A DNA stretch of 64,000 nt. Source: Candidatus Poribacteria bacterium. GTDB taxonomy: Bacteria > Poribacteria > WGA-4E > WGA-3G. Below, piece by piece: positions 17,933 to 27,450 of this stretch. The number at the start of each line of letters is the position of its first letter. The first letter of the stretch is position 1. The notes beneath the pieces are model-generated. The model was given only the letters and a program-made list of their open reading frames with translations, was not told the origin of the DNA and made no database searches. The position numbers and the translations under genes are program-made. The stretch lies in contig JAJEEK010000027.1 in the NCBI GenBank assembly GCA_022821065.1, positions 1 to 64,000 of the forward strand, given 5' to 3'.

Positions 17933-18685
17933 ATGATTACCCGAGAAGACATCCAAGCAACCTGTGACGATATTGTCCGTGAATTTTCGCCGCTGCAGGT
18001 TATTCTGTTCGGTTCGTATGCTTATGGCACGCCGACAGAAGACTCAGATGTTGATTTGCTGGTCGTCATGGATGTCTCCGAATCTGAGACACGCCACCAA
18101 GCTGTAGAGATTCTGCAACGCATCCCGCGCCGTTTCAGAATGGATTTACTGGTGCGCTCGCCAGAGGAAATCGCTTATCGTACCTCATACAACGATTGGT
18201 TTCTCCGAGAAATTACGGAAAAAGGAGAAGTGCTTTATGGATCTGATAATCTCTTCAAAAAAACTTTGGAAAGAGAGAGAATCTCTATGAATCCGTTGAC
18301 ACTTGAGTGGATACAGAAGGCAGAGGCTGATTATGATGCGATAGACTTGCACCAGCAGGCGGCATCACCAAATTTCGATTTTATCTGTTTTCATGCCCAA
18401 CAGTGTATAGAAAAATACCTAAAGGCATGGCTCCAAGAGACTAACATTCGATTCGCCAAGACACATGATTTGAAAGAATTTTTAGATTTAATTTTACCTG
18501 TTATTCCCGATTGGCATGTTTGGCAGCCTGATTTTTCGGAGGTTTCCCAACATGCAGTGGACTTTCGCTATCCGGGTAAATCAGCAACTGCCGAGAACAC
18601 ACAGCATGCAACACGTATTTGTGACGAGGTTCGACAGGCGGTTCGAGCAGAACTAAAACTTCCTCAAAATCCATCAGGAAAGTAG
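17933..18685 (+). CDS. Fused MNT nucleotidyltransferase-HEPN protein (copy 2)
   Basis: 250 residues, 15 bp after copy 1. The first 47 residues are identical to copy 1 and the DNA there is nearly so; the HEPN half has diverged considerably. The same G27-S28, D39-x-D41 and D71 residues are present, as is an in-frame ATG at 18287, at exactly the same offset, preceded by a weaker AAGAGAG. A tandem duplication whose N-terminal part is either recent or kept uniform by conversion. Downstream PhyH gene starts 9 bp later. Confidence 0.85.
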   Translation: MITREDIQATCDDIVREFSPLQVILFGSYAYGTPTEDSDVDLLVVMDVSESETRHQAVEILQRIPRRFRMDLLVRSPEEIAYRTSYNDWFLREITEKGEVLYGSDNLFKKTLERERISMNPLTLEWIQKAEADYDAIDLHQQAASPNFDFICFHAQQCIEKYLKAWLQETNIRFAKTHDLKEFLDLILPVIPDWHVWQPDFSEVSQHAVDFRYPGKSATAENTQHATRICDEVRQAVRAELKLPQNPSGK

Positions 18686-18694
18686 GTTTAAAGT

Positions 18695-19510
18695 ATGCCC
18701 ACGACAACAATAAACATCCCAAAACTGGAAATTTCCGAACAGGAACGGACTGAGGGGAAACTTACACCGGAAAGCGTTGATGCGGGTGCGCGTCTCCTAC
18801 GTGAAGCGGGGTTAGTGGTCATCGAAAGCGTCCTCCCACGCGATTGGATAGCTGAGTTCAACATCGCTATGGAAACTGTACTTCAAAACGAAGAGGAACG
18901 GCAAAACGGCGAAAATCCGATGCTCAAGATGCCGTTCATGGATCCGCGCGTTATTGATAATCCCTTCGCAATGCCGATTCTAAAAGCAGCGATGGGTAAA
19001 AAAATATTCGCGTATCTGCCTTACGGATGCAACAGCACACGCCCTGGAAACGAAACGCAATGGATTCACCGAGACTCAGGACAACTTTTTCCTGAACTGC
19101 CGTTCGCGCTCCCTGTTACGACAATCGTCGTTAACATTCCGCTTGTTGACTTTACAATAGAAAACGGGGCAACAGAGGTGTGGCCCGGTTCACACCTTAT
19201 CGTTGATGACGAAGCTGTCCGCAATACGCCATACAACGTTTGCGAAGAGGATCGCGCCGCAAATTATCCCTCATTCCAGTTGGAGATGCCCGCGGGTTCT
19301 GTCGTTGTACGTGATATGCGGTGCTGGCATCGGGCAATGCCGAATCGGACAGAATCTACAGTTCGACACATGCTTGCACTCGTCTATTTTCGACGACTCC
19401 ATCACTCACCAGATGCACCGGGAATCTTCGGCGCACGGGTTCCAGAAGAGATATGGAACAATATGTCTGAAGAGGCGCGAGAGGTATATCGGTTCCAAGC
19501 CCACGATTAA
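18695..19510 (+). CDS. Phytanoyl-CoA dioxygenase (PhyH) family protein
   Basis: 271 residues, 9 bp after the MNT-HEPN gene with only a weak ribosome site (AAAG), so coupling is likely. Metal motif H125-x-D127 (WIHRDSG), distal H212 (CWHRAMPN) and R224 are in place. EVWPGSH is the usual loop. It is followed 20 bp later by the GH43-like gene, suggesting a shared transcript for sugar or lipid modification rather than defence. Confidence 0.85.
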   Translation: MPTTTINIPKLEISEQERTEGKLTPESVDAGARLLREAGLVVIESVLPRDWIAEFNIAMETVLQNEEERQNGENPMLKMPFMDPRVIDNPFAMPILKAAMGKKIFAYLPYGCNSTRPGNETQWIHRDSGQLFPELPFALPVTTIVVNIPLVDFTIENGATEVWPGSHLIVDDEAVRNTPYNVCEEDRAANYPSFQLEMPAGSVVVRDMRCWHRAMPNRTESTVRHMLALVYFRRLHHSPDAPGIFGARVPEEIWNNMSEEAREVYRFQAHD

Positions 19511-19530
19511 GAGGCTATAGAAAGGAAAAT

Positions 19531-20421
19531 ATGAAACGAACACTCCTAATACACCCAGAGATGCCTGAACTGGATAGAGAACACGGGTTCTCGAATATCA
19601 ATGGTCCTTCACTCGTTCGCGTTCCAGCATGGGTGGAAAACCCGTTGGGTAAATATTACCTCTACTTCGCACACCACCGAGGTGCTTATATCCGTATGGC
19701 GTTTGCCGATGCGATTGAAGGACCTTATACTGTCTACCGTCCGGGTGTACTCCATCGTGACAACACTGTGTTCCGAGCGGGAGACCACATCGCCTCACCG
19801 GATGTACATATAGATGAAGAGAACCGCCGTTTCTTTATGTATTTTCATGGGAGTTATCAGGGTCAGTCAACCTGTTGGGCGACCGCTACGGATGGCATAA
19901 ACTACACCGCCTCGGAGACACGGAATAAGCAGATGGGCCCTTATTTTCGCGTTTTTTGGTGGAACGGTTACCCGTATGCAACGAATCATGGCTGGATCAG
20001 TCGAGGAGAAACTCCGGAATGGACAGCAGACTTTATTCAGCGGGACACGCCGCTCTTCCCGCGTAAATCAGAAAAAGCACGTGCCGGTTCACCACGTCAC
20101 ACAGCGAACCTCCTTGAAGGCGATACTTTGACTGTTTATTATTCACTTTATGCAGATAGACCAGAGCGTATCCGAAAAAGCACCGTGCAGCTAACAGAGG
20201 ATTGGAACGATTGGCAGCCGTCTGAACCGATAGAGGTCATCGCGCCGAAATACGATTTTGAAGGTGTAGATTTACCGATTAGACCGTCAACAGGCGGATT
20301 AGATCGCGAGCGCGTGCATGAACTCCGGGATCCGGCGATCTATTGCGAAAGTGGAGAGAAGTGGCTACTCTACTCTGTCGCTGGAGAACAAGGGATTGCA
20401 GTTATGAAGTTAACGGACTAA
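19531..20421 (+). CDS. GH43/GH32-like five-bladed propeller protein
   Basis: 296 residues after AAAGGAAA. Blade motifs: GPSLVRVPAW, YLYFAHHRGAYIRMAFA, ASPDVHIDEENRRFFMYFHG, RDPAIYCESGEKWLLYSVAG. This pattern matches glycosidases and phosphorylases with a five-bladed propeller (GH43, GH32, GH130-like). No signal peptide, so it would act in the cytoplasm. Likely catalytic acids are the Asp residues in SPDVH and RDPAIY; this is an inference. Confidence 0.7.
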   Translation: MKRTLLIHPEMPELDREHGFSNINGPSLVRVPAWVENPLGKYYLYFAHHRGAYIRMAFADAIEGPYTVYRPGVLHRDNTVFRAGDHIASPDVHIDEENRRFFMYFHGSYQGQSTCWATATDGINYTASETRNKQMGPYFRVFWWNGYPYATNHGWISRGETPEWTADFIQRDTPLFPRKSEKARAGSPRHTANLLEGDTLTVYYSLYADRPERIRKSTVQLTEDWNDWQPSEPIEVIAPKYDFEGVDLPIRPSTGGLDRERVHELRDPAIYCESGEKWLLYSVAGEQGIAVMKLTD

Positions 20422-20431
20422 TGAACACCAT

Positions 20432-21196
20432 TTAAAACAAAGGTTCCAACAATTCATTCCAACGCCGTAGATGAATTTCTTTGACATCCCTATTTCGATC
20501 AAAATCTAACTGCAAATTTTTTGAATAAACATACAAAAAAAGTTTCGGATCGCTTAGCGACCGCAGATAGTATTTTAAGGATGGTAGAACGCCGTCGACA
20601 ATTACTTCGCAGCCATGTTGTCTGTGAATTTTCCGAACCACTTGGTTTACTGCCTTTGGATCATCAATGTTTGGTTCTGCTGTGGTGAGTAGATAATAAC
20701 GAGAGACAGAAGTCTCGAAAAATTTTTGATAGGCATCCTGAACAAGTTCTGGTGAAATTGGAATATTGTGCTTGATTTCGACTGCCTCGAAAAAATTTCC
20801 CTCTTCGTCGAACACCTCAATGTCTCCAATTCCACCAGATTTTATATCCGATGCGGTACGGGATTTTAGCGGGGAAAGTGTCTTACTGTTATACCGATCG
20901 ATTACCATGAGCATTTTATACATGGAGTAAACTCCTAATACAGGTAACCAAGAGGCACCGGCAACACCGTAATCGGAGAAAAAATGATATTGCAGAAGAT
21001 TTACTATGTTTTCTATCGTTACCGTACCGGATTGAGCAAGACATCTTTGGGGAGTATTAAATAAACTAAAATTAACCTGTGATTTTTTCATGGTTGGGCA
21101 CGATTTTTGGATAAGTTCAAGGTTATCTCCACATATAATTTGGTCAATCGGGAGAGCGTCTTCAACTCTCTGGGCGTTTTCAGGTGTATATTGCAT
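20432..21196 (-). CDS. Probable PD-(D/E)xK restriction-type endonuclease
   Basis: 254 residues. D125 in GGIGDIEVF and E140-I-K142 in FEAVEIKHN form a PD-(D/E)xK active site. The first 30 residues contain IDQIICGDNLELI, which resembles the start of amino-methylases (compare LYFGDNLEIL in the 15551 protein), but the rest of a methylase is missing. It may descend from a methylase-nuclease fusion that lost its methylase core. No intact cognate methylase adjoins; the nearest is 3.4 kb away on the other strand. Confidence 0.6.
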   Translation of the reverse strand: MQYTPENAQRVEDALPIDQIICGDNLELIQKSCPTMKKSQVNFSLFNTPQRCLAQSGTVTIENIVNLLQYHFFSDYGVAGASWLPVLGVYSMYKMLMVIDRYNSKTLSPLKSRTASDIKSGGIGDIEVFDEEGNFFEAVEIKHNIPISPELVQDAYQKFFETSVSRYYLLTTAEPNIDDPKAVNQVVRKIHRQHGCEVIVDGVLPSLKYYLRSLSDPKLFLYVYSKNLQLDFDRNRDVKEIHLRRWNELLEPLF

Positions 21197-21216
21197 TTCT
21201 TATGTATTGTTGGTTT

Positions 21217-21399
21217 CTAAGAACGTTTTTCTATGAGTCTTCCGACGAAGAAAACTAAAATGCCGAGTGTTAGAAAACCCATCTCGACACCCATGGCTTT
21301 CGATTCACTGTAATCAAAAGGATTGACGCAACCCAAGTAGAGTCCAGCACCTAAACAAGCGATCCCCATCAGTTCCAGCGTTTTTCCGATATAATACAC
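21217..21399 (-). CDS. Small two-helix membrane protein
   Basis: 60 residues starting at GTG (21399) with GGAG 8 nt upstream. Two hydrophobic segments (about 8-25 and 38-54) flank a short polar loop with ESKAMGVEMG; the C-terminus is basic. Resembles a widespread small membrane family of unknown function in planctomycetes and deltaproteobacteria, from memory. It lies 20 bp upstream of the nuclease gene on the same strand. Confidence 0.65.
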   Translation of the reverse strand: MYYIGKTLELMGIACLGAGLYLGCVNPFDYSESKAMGVEMGFLTLGILVFFVGRLIEKRS

Positions 21400-21419
21400 C
21401 GATTCTCCAATGCTGTGGA

Positions 21420-21456
21420 ACTGTAGGGCGAGTTTTTACATGCGCTGCCCTACAGT
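21420..21456. repeat. Perfect 10-bp inverted repeat after the CBM9 gene
   Basis: ACTGTAGGGC (21420-21429) pairs with GCCCTACAGT (21447-21456). It lies 6 bp past the CBM9 stop. No T-run follows on the minus strand, so an intrinsic terminator is uncertain. Confidence 0.5.
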
Positions 21457-21462
21457 AACCGA

Positions 21463-22173
21463 TTAGTAGAGGCTCTTAATGCGTCCCCACTGAATTAATT
21501 TTTGTTGTTTATTGGGTTCAATTCTCGCGGTGAAAACGAGGTCAGCAATAAACTCGTTTTCCTCTGTGTAACCATCTGGTGCCCAAGCGATTTTGTTTTG
21601 CTGTTGTCCATCATCAACATCGTTATAGGCAATCGAAAATCCGACAGTATTGCCTTTTTTAGCGATATCATCAAGCCGGAAACTGAGTTCACACGTTTGT
21701 CCGTTGTTTCCCCATTCGACTCGTGTTAGCGGATAGTTTAGCACTCTTGACTCGTTCCGAATTGGGATTTCAAAGCGATAAAAATCATCTTTTCGTCCGG
21801 AATGGTGCGGATCCAGATAGATGATAAGATGGTCTTTGAGCAGAAGTTTTGTTTGATCTGTTTCAAGTTGATCGTCAGTTAGTTTTATTGCAATATAAAG
21901 GAAACCATTACGCCAAACCGCCGCGAAAGAGCCTGTAAAATCGCTTGATTCAGCCCAAGGTCGCCCCACTGTTATATCCTGTTCCAGTTTTCCAGGGATT
22001 GCTGTTTCCCAAACTGGGTCATCAAGATAGCCGTCAACGATAGGCGCGACGGACGCGAGTTCCGCATTATATTGAAAATTTTGAAGATTTCCGCCTGTAA
22101 CGTGTCCTAATGCATAGGGGGTCGTCATCAGCAGCAAACTAATTATTGTTATTATTTGTCTGTTAAGGCACAT
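21463..22173 (-). CDS. Exported CBM9-like carbohydrate-binding protein
   Basis: 236 residues with AGGAGG before the ATG and a signal peptide (about 1-23). Residues 40-230 match the CBM9/DOMON-type beta sandwich: PIVDGYLDDPVWETA, a DHLIIYLDPHHSG loop and a C-terminal FIADLVFTARIEP strand. Probably binds sugar or heme at the surface; a stand-alone binding module without catalytic domain. Divergent from ftsH. Confidence 0.75.
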   Translation of the reverse strand: MCLNRQIITIISLLLMTTPYALGHVTGGNLQNFQYNAELASVAPIVDGYLDDPVWETAIPGKLEQDITVGRPWAESSDFTGSFAAVWRNGFLYIAIKLTDDQLETDQTKLLLKDHLIIYLDPHHSGRKDDFYRFEIPIRNESRVLNYPLTRVEWGNNGQTCELSFRLDDIAKKGNTVGFSIAYNDVDDGQQQNKIAWAPDGYTEENEFIADLVFTARIEPNKQQKLIQWGRIKSLY

Positions 22174-22503
22174 GAAGTCCTCCTTTTTCTACACCTATTC
22201 TGAAAGAGGCGCGCTGGAGTTTCTTGATCTTATTCTCCTTATCAGTGGTCTAAGGGCAGACAAGTATGTAACGTTATCAAAAATTTTGTTGTTTCTATCC
22301 GTAATTACTTCACTTTATAAAGTATACATTAAAACCGATTCTTTTATCCAATTAAAATTAGCAATTTCGAGTCTGAGGGCTTGCAAGAAAACCTTTTTTG
22401 AAAAATCAGTTGAAATTATGAAAAAAATTTGTTATACTTTTAAACAGGTTTTGAAATTGCATGTTTTGTCTGAGCGCAGATCTTAATAGAGAGGCAATTG
22501 GTT
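22174..22503. other. Divergent intergenic region upstream of ftsH
   Basis: About 330 bp, strongly AT-rich. It carries the CBM9 ribosome site at its left end and a good promoter for ftsH at its right end. A 104-codon open frame crosses it but overlaps the CBM9 start and has low-complexity composition, so I do not call it. Confidence 0.5.
22410..22438 (+). promoter_or_regulatory. Sigma70-type promoter of the ftsH operon
   Basis: TTGAAA (22410-22415), 17-bp spacer, TATACT (22433-22438), 66 bp before the GTG start of ftsH. Confidence 0.65.
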
Positions 22504-24420
22504 GTGAACAAAAGTACAAGAAGTATGGTGATATGGTGGGTAGTTATCGCGGGTATCGTTGTACTCGGTATCTACCAGCTATTCAACCGCAGAGATCCGG
22601 TCTATCAACTGGCTACCTCTGACTTTCATAAATATATAACGAGTGATCCAAAAGTCTTTGACGGATACCTAACGTTAGATGAAGAATGGATTGAAGGACG
22701 ATTTCACGAGAACGCTATCGTTGATGTCGAAGCCCAAATTTTGCAGAACGTACCGCGTCAGGAATGGGAAACACATCTTCCACCGAATTGGAAGGGTGAA
22801 TTTAGAGCGAGCCGGGATCCAATTGATGATTACAACATCCAAGCGAAACTTGATGAGAACGAGATTGACTATAATGTTGAACCACCATCTAAATTTCCAC
22901 AAGGGCTGCTTATCTTCGGGACAACAATCGTACCGCTCCTTATTTTCTTAGGTTTAATGATTTTCCTGTCCCGTCAGATGCAGGGGAGCGGCAATAGAGC
23001 ACTCTCTTTCGGAAAAAGCCGAGCAAGACTCCACTCTGAGACGCAAACGAAGATAACATTTGAAGATGTCGCCGGTGTAGATGAAGCGAAAGAGGCACTT
23101 GAGGAAGTTATCCAATTTCTGAAGACCCCGAAAAAATTTGAACGACTCGGTGGGAGAATACCGAAGGGTGTCCTGCTCATGGGCCCCCCGGGAACCGGTA
23201 AGACGATGCTCGCAAAAGCGGTCGCCGGTGAAGCAGATGTTCCGTTCTATAGTATCAGTGGCTCCGATTTCGTCGAGATGTTCGTCGGTGTAGGCGCGTC
23301 ACGTGTCCGCGACCTCTTTGAACTCGGAAAAAAGAACGCGCCTTGTATCATCTTTATCGACGAATTAGATGCTGTCGGTAGACATCGTGGAGCAGGGATC
23401 GGCGGCGGACATGATGAACGGGAACAAACTTTAAATCAACTTCTTGTTGAAATGCAAGGGTTTGAAGATGTCCCGGGTGTGATTCTCATTGCTGCAACGA
23501 ACCGCCCCGATGTTTTAGACCCCGCACTTCTTCGCCCTGGACGATTTGATCGACAAATCGTCGTTGATCTCCCAGATGTACGTGGAAGGGAAGCGATACT
23601 CAAAGTACACACAAAATCCCCGTATAAAATTGCCGATGACGTTGATTTAGAAATCTTAGCAAAGGCAACCCCCGGATTCTCTGGTGCCGATCTCGAAAAT
23701 ATGACCAACGAAGCTGCCCTCCTTGCCGCAAGATCCGAAAAACCAGAAATCGATATGGTGTGCTTTGACGAAGCAAAGGACCGCGTGATTATGGGACCCG
23801 AACGCCGGAGTCTCGTTATTAGTGATGAAGAGAGGCGAATCACCGCCTATCATGAAGCCGGACATGCACTCATGTTACACTTTGTCCCAGAGAGCGACCC
23901 GAACTATAAATGCACGATCGTTCCACGCGGTAGAGCACTTGGTGTTACCGCAATGCTGCCGCTTGAAGAACGCCATAACATGAGTAAAAAACGGTTGCTG
24001 GCTCATATCATTTTTGCCCTTGGTGGTCGCGTCGCCGAAGAAATTATCTTTGGCGAGCAGACAACCGGTGCACAGAACGATTTTGAACAGGCGACAAGCC
24101 TTGCACGCCGTATGGTCACGCAATGGGGGATGAGCCATCTCGGACCTCTCACTTATGGCAGACGTGATGAACAGGTTTTCCTGGGCAAGGAATTGGGTGT
24201 CCATCAAGATTATAGTGAAGAGACTGCTATCGCAATTGATAAGGCGGTTCACGACATCGTTATGGATTGCTACAAAAAGGCACGTAATATTTTGGAGACG
24301 AACCTTGAAGGATTAAAGTTGTTAGCCGATGCGCTGTTAGAACGGGAAACTCTTGTTACAGAAGAGATTGATGAAATCCTTGGGCCCCGACCACAACTGC
24401 CTTCAAGTCCAATTGTATGA
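22504..24420 (+). CDS. ftsH: FtsH ATP-dependent zinc metalloprotease
   Basis: 638 residues. GTG 22504 is preferred: GAGG at 22491-22494 lies 9 nt before it but only 3 nt before an alternative TTG at 22498. Inner-membrane AAA+ protease: helices at about 8-25 and 135-160 flank a periplasmic domain. Walker A GPPGTGKT at 227-234, Walker [32 protein letters not shown], and zinc site H450-E451-x-x-H454 (HEAGH) with Asp in [12 protein letters not shown]. Degrades membrane and short-lived proteins. First gene of ftsH-folP-acpS; overlaps folP by 4 bp. Confidence 0.97.
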   Translation: MNKSTRSMVIWWVVIAGIVVLGIYQLFNRRDPVYQLATSDFHKYITSDPKVFDGYLTLDEEWIEGRFHENAIVDVEAQILQNVPRQEWETHLPPNWKGEFRASRDPIDDYNIQAKLDENEIDYNVEPPSKFPQGLLIFGTTIVPLLIFLGLMIFLSRQMQGSGNRALSFGKSRARLHSETQTKITFEDVAGVDEAKEALEEVIQFLKTPKKFERLGGRIPKGVLLMGPPGTGKTMLAKAVAGEADVPFYSISGSDFVEMFVGVGASRVRDLFELGKKNAPCIIFIDELDAVGRHRGAGIGGGHDEREQTLNQLLVEMQGFEDVPGVILIAATNRPDVLDPALLRPGRFDRQIVVDLPDVRGREAILKVHTKSPYKIADDVDLEILAKATPGFSGADLENMTNEAALLAARSEKPEIDMVCFDEAKDRVIMGPERRSLVISDEERRITAYHEAGHALMLHFVPESDPNYKCTIVPRGRALGVTAMLPLEERHNMSKKRLLAHIIFALGGRVAEEIIFGEQTTGAQNDFEQATSLARRMVTQWGMSHLGPLTYGRRDEQVFLGKELGVHQDYSEETAIAIDKAVHDIVMDCYKKARNILETNLEGLKLLADALLERETLVTEEIDEILGPRPQLPSSPIV

Positions 24421-25241
24421 ACTGCCGTGGCAAAACACTCACGTTAGGCGAACGCACACATGTAATGGGCGTATTGAACGTTACGCCGGATTCCTTCTCC
24501 GATGGCGGTAAATATACTGATGTCCAACAAGCATTTGATCACGCGAAGTTGATGGTTGCAGAAGGCGCGACACTCCTTGATGTAGGTGGCGAGTCATCGC
24601 GCCCGGGGGCATCGCCAGTATCAACTACCGAGGAATTGGATCGCGTATTACCCGTTATTCGTGTTGTTGCCGATGCCCTTGATGTCGTGATCTCCATTGA
24701 TACGTCTAAAGCGGAAGTCGCTCGGAAAGCGTTGGAGGCTGGCGCGCATATCGTTAACGACATTACTGCGCTACGTGGTGATACCGAGATGGTTTCTGTT
24801 ATCGCTGAAATGGATGCCGGACTTATCCTGATGCACATGAAAGGCACACCACGCACCATGCAACGAGCACCGCAATATGAAGATGTCGTGCGCGATGTTT
24901 GCGAATCACTCAACGAAAGCGTCCGATGCGCTGAAGCAGAAGGCATCGCTGCTGAGCGGATTATCATTGATCCAGGCATCGGATTTGGTAAAACAACGGA
25001 ACATAATATTGAACTCTTAAAACGCCTCTCGGAATTCCGATCATTGGACAAACCACTACTCATCGGCACTTCACGTAAGTCGTTTATCGGGAATATTTTA
25101 GACCTTCCTGTACCAGAACGCGTTGAAGGAACTGTCGCAACCGTATGCTGGGCAATCGCACACGGAGCAGACATTGTACGCGTTCACGATGTCAAGGCGA
25201 ATGTCCGTGCTGCTCTGATGACCGATGCACTTTATAGATAA
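24417..25241 (+). CDS. folP: Dihydropteroate synthase
   Basis: 274 residues. Condenses p-aminobenzoate with hydroxymethyl-dihydropterin pyrophosphate in folate synthesis. Signatures: MGVLNVTPDSFSDGG, DVGGESSRPGA, DPGIGFGKT and a late IVRVHDV. ATGA overlap with ftsH indicates translational coupling. The usual length and all conserved blocks are intact. Confidence 0.97.
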   Translation: MNCRGKTLTLGERTHVMGVLNVTPDSFSDGGKYTDVQQAFDHAKLMVAEGATLLDVGGESSRPGASPVSTTEELDRVLPVIRVVADALDVVISIDTSKAEVARKALEAGAHIVNDITALRGDTEMVSVIAEMDAGLILMHMKGTPRTMQRAPQYEDVVRDVCESLNESVRCAEAEGIAAERIIIDPGIGFGKTTEHNIELLKRLSEFRSLDKPLLIGTSRKSFIGNILDLPVPERVEGTVATVCWAIAHGADIVRVHDVKANVRAALMTDALYR

Positions 25242-25245
25242 ATCG

Positions 25246-25677
25246 ATGCACCAAGAAAAAATATACGGAATCGGTATTGATATTGTTGAGGTTAAACGGA
25301 TTCAGGAAGCGTCGCGTCGATGGGGCACACGATTTGAGCATCGAATTTACACACATCAGGAACTCACATATTGTGGGGACGCACCTTCTCGATACTGGCG
25401 GCTTGCCGCCCGTTTTGCTGCTAAAGAAGCAACACTGAAGGCGCTCGGAACCGGACTAACCACCGGTATGCGATGGCAAGATGTAGAAATTCAAACGGAT
25501 GTGTACGGTAAGCCTGAAATCGTCCTATACGGGGAGGTACGCCGTTGTGCTGACGAACGCAATATCAGTTCTGTATTCGTCTCAATGTCACATACGAATG
25601 TGTATGCTATCGCACAGGTAACGCTTTGCACTGTATGTGCTGACTCACAATTTCCACCCGACTTTCGTAACTCTTAA
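25246..25677 (+). CDS. acpS: Holo-[acyl-carrier-protein] synthase
   Basis: 143 residues from ATG 25246, 4 nt after the folP stop. An in-frame ATG at 25225 inside folP would add 7 residues without a better ribosome site. GIGIDIVEVKRI and FAAKEATLKALGTG are the Mg/CoA-binding blocks (Asp in GID and Glu in KEA); VSMSHTNVYAIAQV closes the domain. Transfers 4'-phosphopantetheine to acyl carrier protein. Confidence 0.93.
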   Translation: MHQEKIYGIGIDIVEVKRIQEASRRWGTRFEHRIYTHQELTYCGDAPSRYWRLAARFAAKEATLKALGTGLTTGMRWQDVEIQTDVYGKPEIVLYGEVRRCADERNISSVFVSMSHTNVYAIAQVTLCTVCADSQFPPDFRNS

Positions 25678-25720
25678 AATGGAGATATGTCGCCCATATC
25701 TCTTATGCATGAGGTAACAA

Positions 25721-26836
25721 GTGAAATACGTCCACAATTGTGTTGTAACCGCTCTATTTTATCTCGTAGTGTTCCATTTTTTAATTTTCAGTTACGCAGT
25801 TTTAGCAGACAATACAACTTCCTCAGCGGATGGGTTCCTTAAACAACTGATCGGAGCTGAACATTACGGGATGGGTGGCAGTTTTGTTAGCACGAACCGC
25901 GGCGCGAACGCGGTCAGTAGCAATCCAGCTGGGATCGCTACCACGGAGAGGAACCAATTTGCTATCCACGCAACCCGATTTCCGAGGACAATCGCCCTGT
26001 TATCTAAGCAGAACCTCAATGCAAATTATGAAGACTATGCCCAGTATGAACAACGCGCTTACGGTATTGAAACGGTAAACTATGCGCTTCCAATGGGGCG
26101 CTTCGGTACGTTCGCTGTGGCACTCTCCTTTCTGCAGGAAGGACATTTTCGGCGCGTTAACCACCTTGGAAAGGCTCTTAACAGCTTTCCTGAGAATAAC
26201 ATCGCACTCGGATTCAGCTATGGATTAAGTATATTAGAGGACACTTTTATTGGCATTGATACGAAGTGGTTACGCTCTAAGGTGACGGATACAGCAGGCG
26301 TGGAACACTTGGGACACGGTTACGCTTACAATATCGGTGTTATCCAACAAGTGAGTGACGCTATTGATGTCGGTGTCGTCGCGAGAAACCTCAGTAACGG
26401 ACTCTCCTTTTCGGATGTGTCTATCCCTGATATGATAACGCGGACGATTGCTGTCGGTATCGCCTATCGGCGTGAGATATCGGATGGTGCTTTACGGATC
26501 GGTTTTGATGTGCATCCGCCCTTTCAAGACGGTATCCGTACAAATGTCGGTGCTGAGGCCTGGTACCGTCACCGGATCGGTGCCAGAATCGGTTATCTCC
26601 GACACACCGAAATGCGCTACGCTTCTGTGTTGCTTTTGGAAGATGCTGTATTTGAGACGGAGGAACGTCTCTGGAAGGCTGAAGGTTTCTGCTTTGGACT
26701 CGGTTTCCGATTTGGTGGTATCACATTTGACGCTGCGTATACACCGCAGTTCATCCCCGTTACAACGAGCGAGGAACGTATTAGTACCGTCCAAGGTGAA
26801 AACATCTATACTTTTTCAATCGGGCACACTTTCTAA
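25721..26836 (+). CDS. PorV/UPF0164-like outer-membrane barrel protein
   Basis: 371 residues from GTG (GAGGT upstream) with a signal peptide (about 1-29). The N-terminal AEHYGMGGSFVSTNRGANAV and SSNPAGIA pattern matches the PorV/PorQ/UPF0164 family; alternating strands follow and the chain ends in Phe. PorV acts as a shuttle for type IX cargo in Bacteroidetes. Two proteins in this window carry Por/FlgD-like C-terminal tails, so a related role is possible but not shown. Confidence 0.75.
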   Translation: MKYVHNCVVTALFYLVVFHFLIFSYAVLADNTTSSADGFLKQLIGAEHYGMGGSFVSTNRGANAVSSNPAGIATTERNQFAIHATRFPRTIALLSKQNLNANYEDYAQYEQRAYGIETVNYALPMGRFGTFAVALSFLQEGHFRRVNHLGKALNSFPENNIALGFSYGLSILEDTFIGIDTKWLRSKVTDTAGVEHLGHGYAYNIGVIQQVSDAIDVGVVARNLSNGLSFSDVSIPDMITRTIAVGIAYRREISDGALRIGFDVHPPFQDGIRTNVGAEAWYRHRIGARIGYLRHTEMRYASVLLLEDAVFETEERLWKAEGFCFGLGFRFGGITFDAAYTPQFIPVTTSEERISTVQGENIYTFSIGHTF

Positions 26837-26865
26837 AAGTAGGCGTACGCAAAAGAGGCTGAATT

Positions 26866-27450
26866 GTGGCACATCTTGACCAATACAGAACGGTGGCGGG
26901 GATTGCTCTCTCGCATCACGTTGTAAAGAAATCTCGCTTTTTTGGAGAGGCAATATTTGCCCGAACGCAAACCTCAGTAAAAAAATTTCTCGCCGAAGTT
27001 GAAGAACGGAATCCACGCGCCTCCCACTACTGTTATGCTTACAGCATCGGTAGCGGCAGCACCCAACGTGAATACGCAACGGATGCAGGAGAACCTACGC
27101 ATTCAGCGGGGCCCCCTATCCTTTCTGCTATCCGTGCTTATGATTTATCTAATGTTGTCTGTGTTGTTGCGCGATATTATGGCGGTATCAACCTCGGTAT
27201 CGGCGGATTAATTCGCGCTTACGGGCAATGCGCGAGAGACTGCCTCAGCAATGCAACAATTGAAACCAAGGTTTTTTATGAAAAATTGTGTCTAAGAGTC
27301 GATTACTCAGAAATCGGAAATGTTGTTAACCTTTGCAAACGTTTGGGTGGGAAGGTCGTGGATATTAAATACGATCCGGATCCTGTTGTGGAGATGCAGA
27401 TCCGACGAAGTACGCTGGACACTTTCCGCTCGCAGCTTCAAGGCTCTTGA
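26866..27450 (+). CDS. IMPACT/YigZ family protein
   Basis: 194 residues from GTG (AGAGG upstream). N-terminal UPF0029 domain: KKSRFFGEAIFA, HYCYAYSIG, DAGEPTHSAGPPIL, and VARYYGGINLGIGGLIRAYG, the family hallmark. The C-terminal DUF1949-like half is about residues 135-194. Cytoplasmic, linked to translation control in other bacteria. Follows the PorV-like gene by 29 bp. Confidence 0.9.
   Translation: MAHLDQYRTVAGIALSHHVVKKSRFFGEAIFARTQTSVKKFLAEVEERNPRASHYCYAYSIGSGSTQREYATDAGEPTHSAGPPILSAIRAYDLSNVVCVVARYYGGINLGIGGLIRAYGQCARDCLSNATIETKVFYEKLCLRVDYSEIGNVVNLCKRLGGKVVDIKYDPDPVVEMQIRRSTLDTFRSQLQGS

Noticed and set aside
22172..22486. 104-codon open frame between the CBM9 gene and ftsH
   Set aside because: It starts inside the CBM9 start region, has AT-driven composition and covers the ftsH promoter.
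24539..25174. 211-codon open frame antisense to folP
   Set aside because: Fully within folP, Ser/Arg-rich, no start signal.
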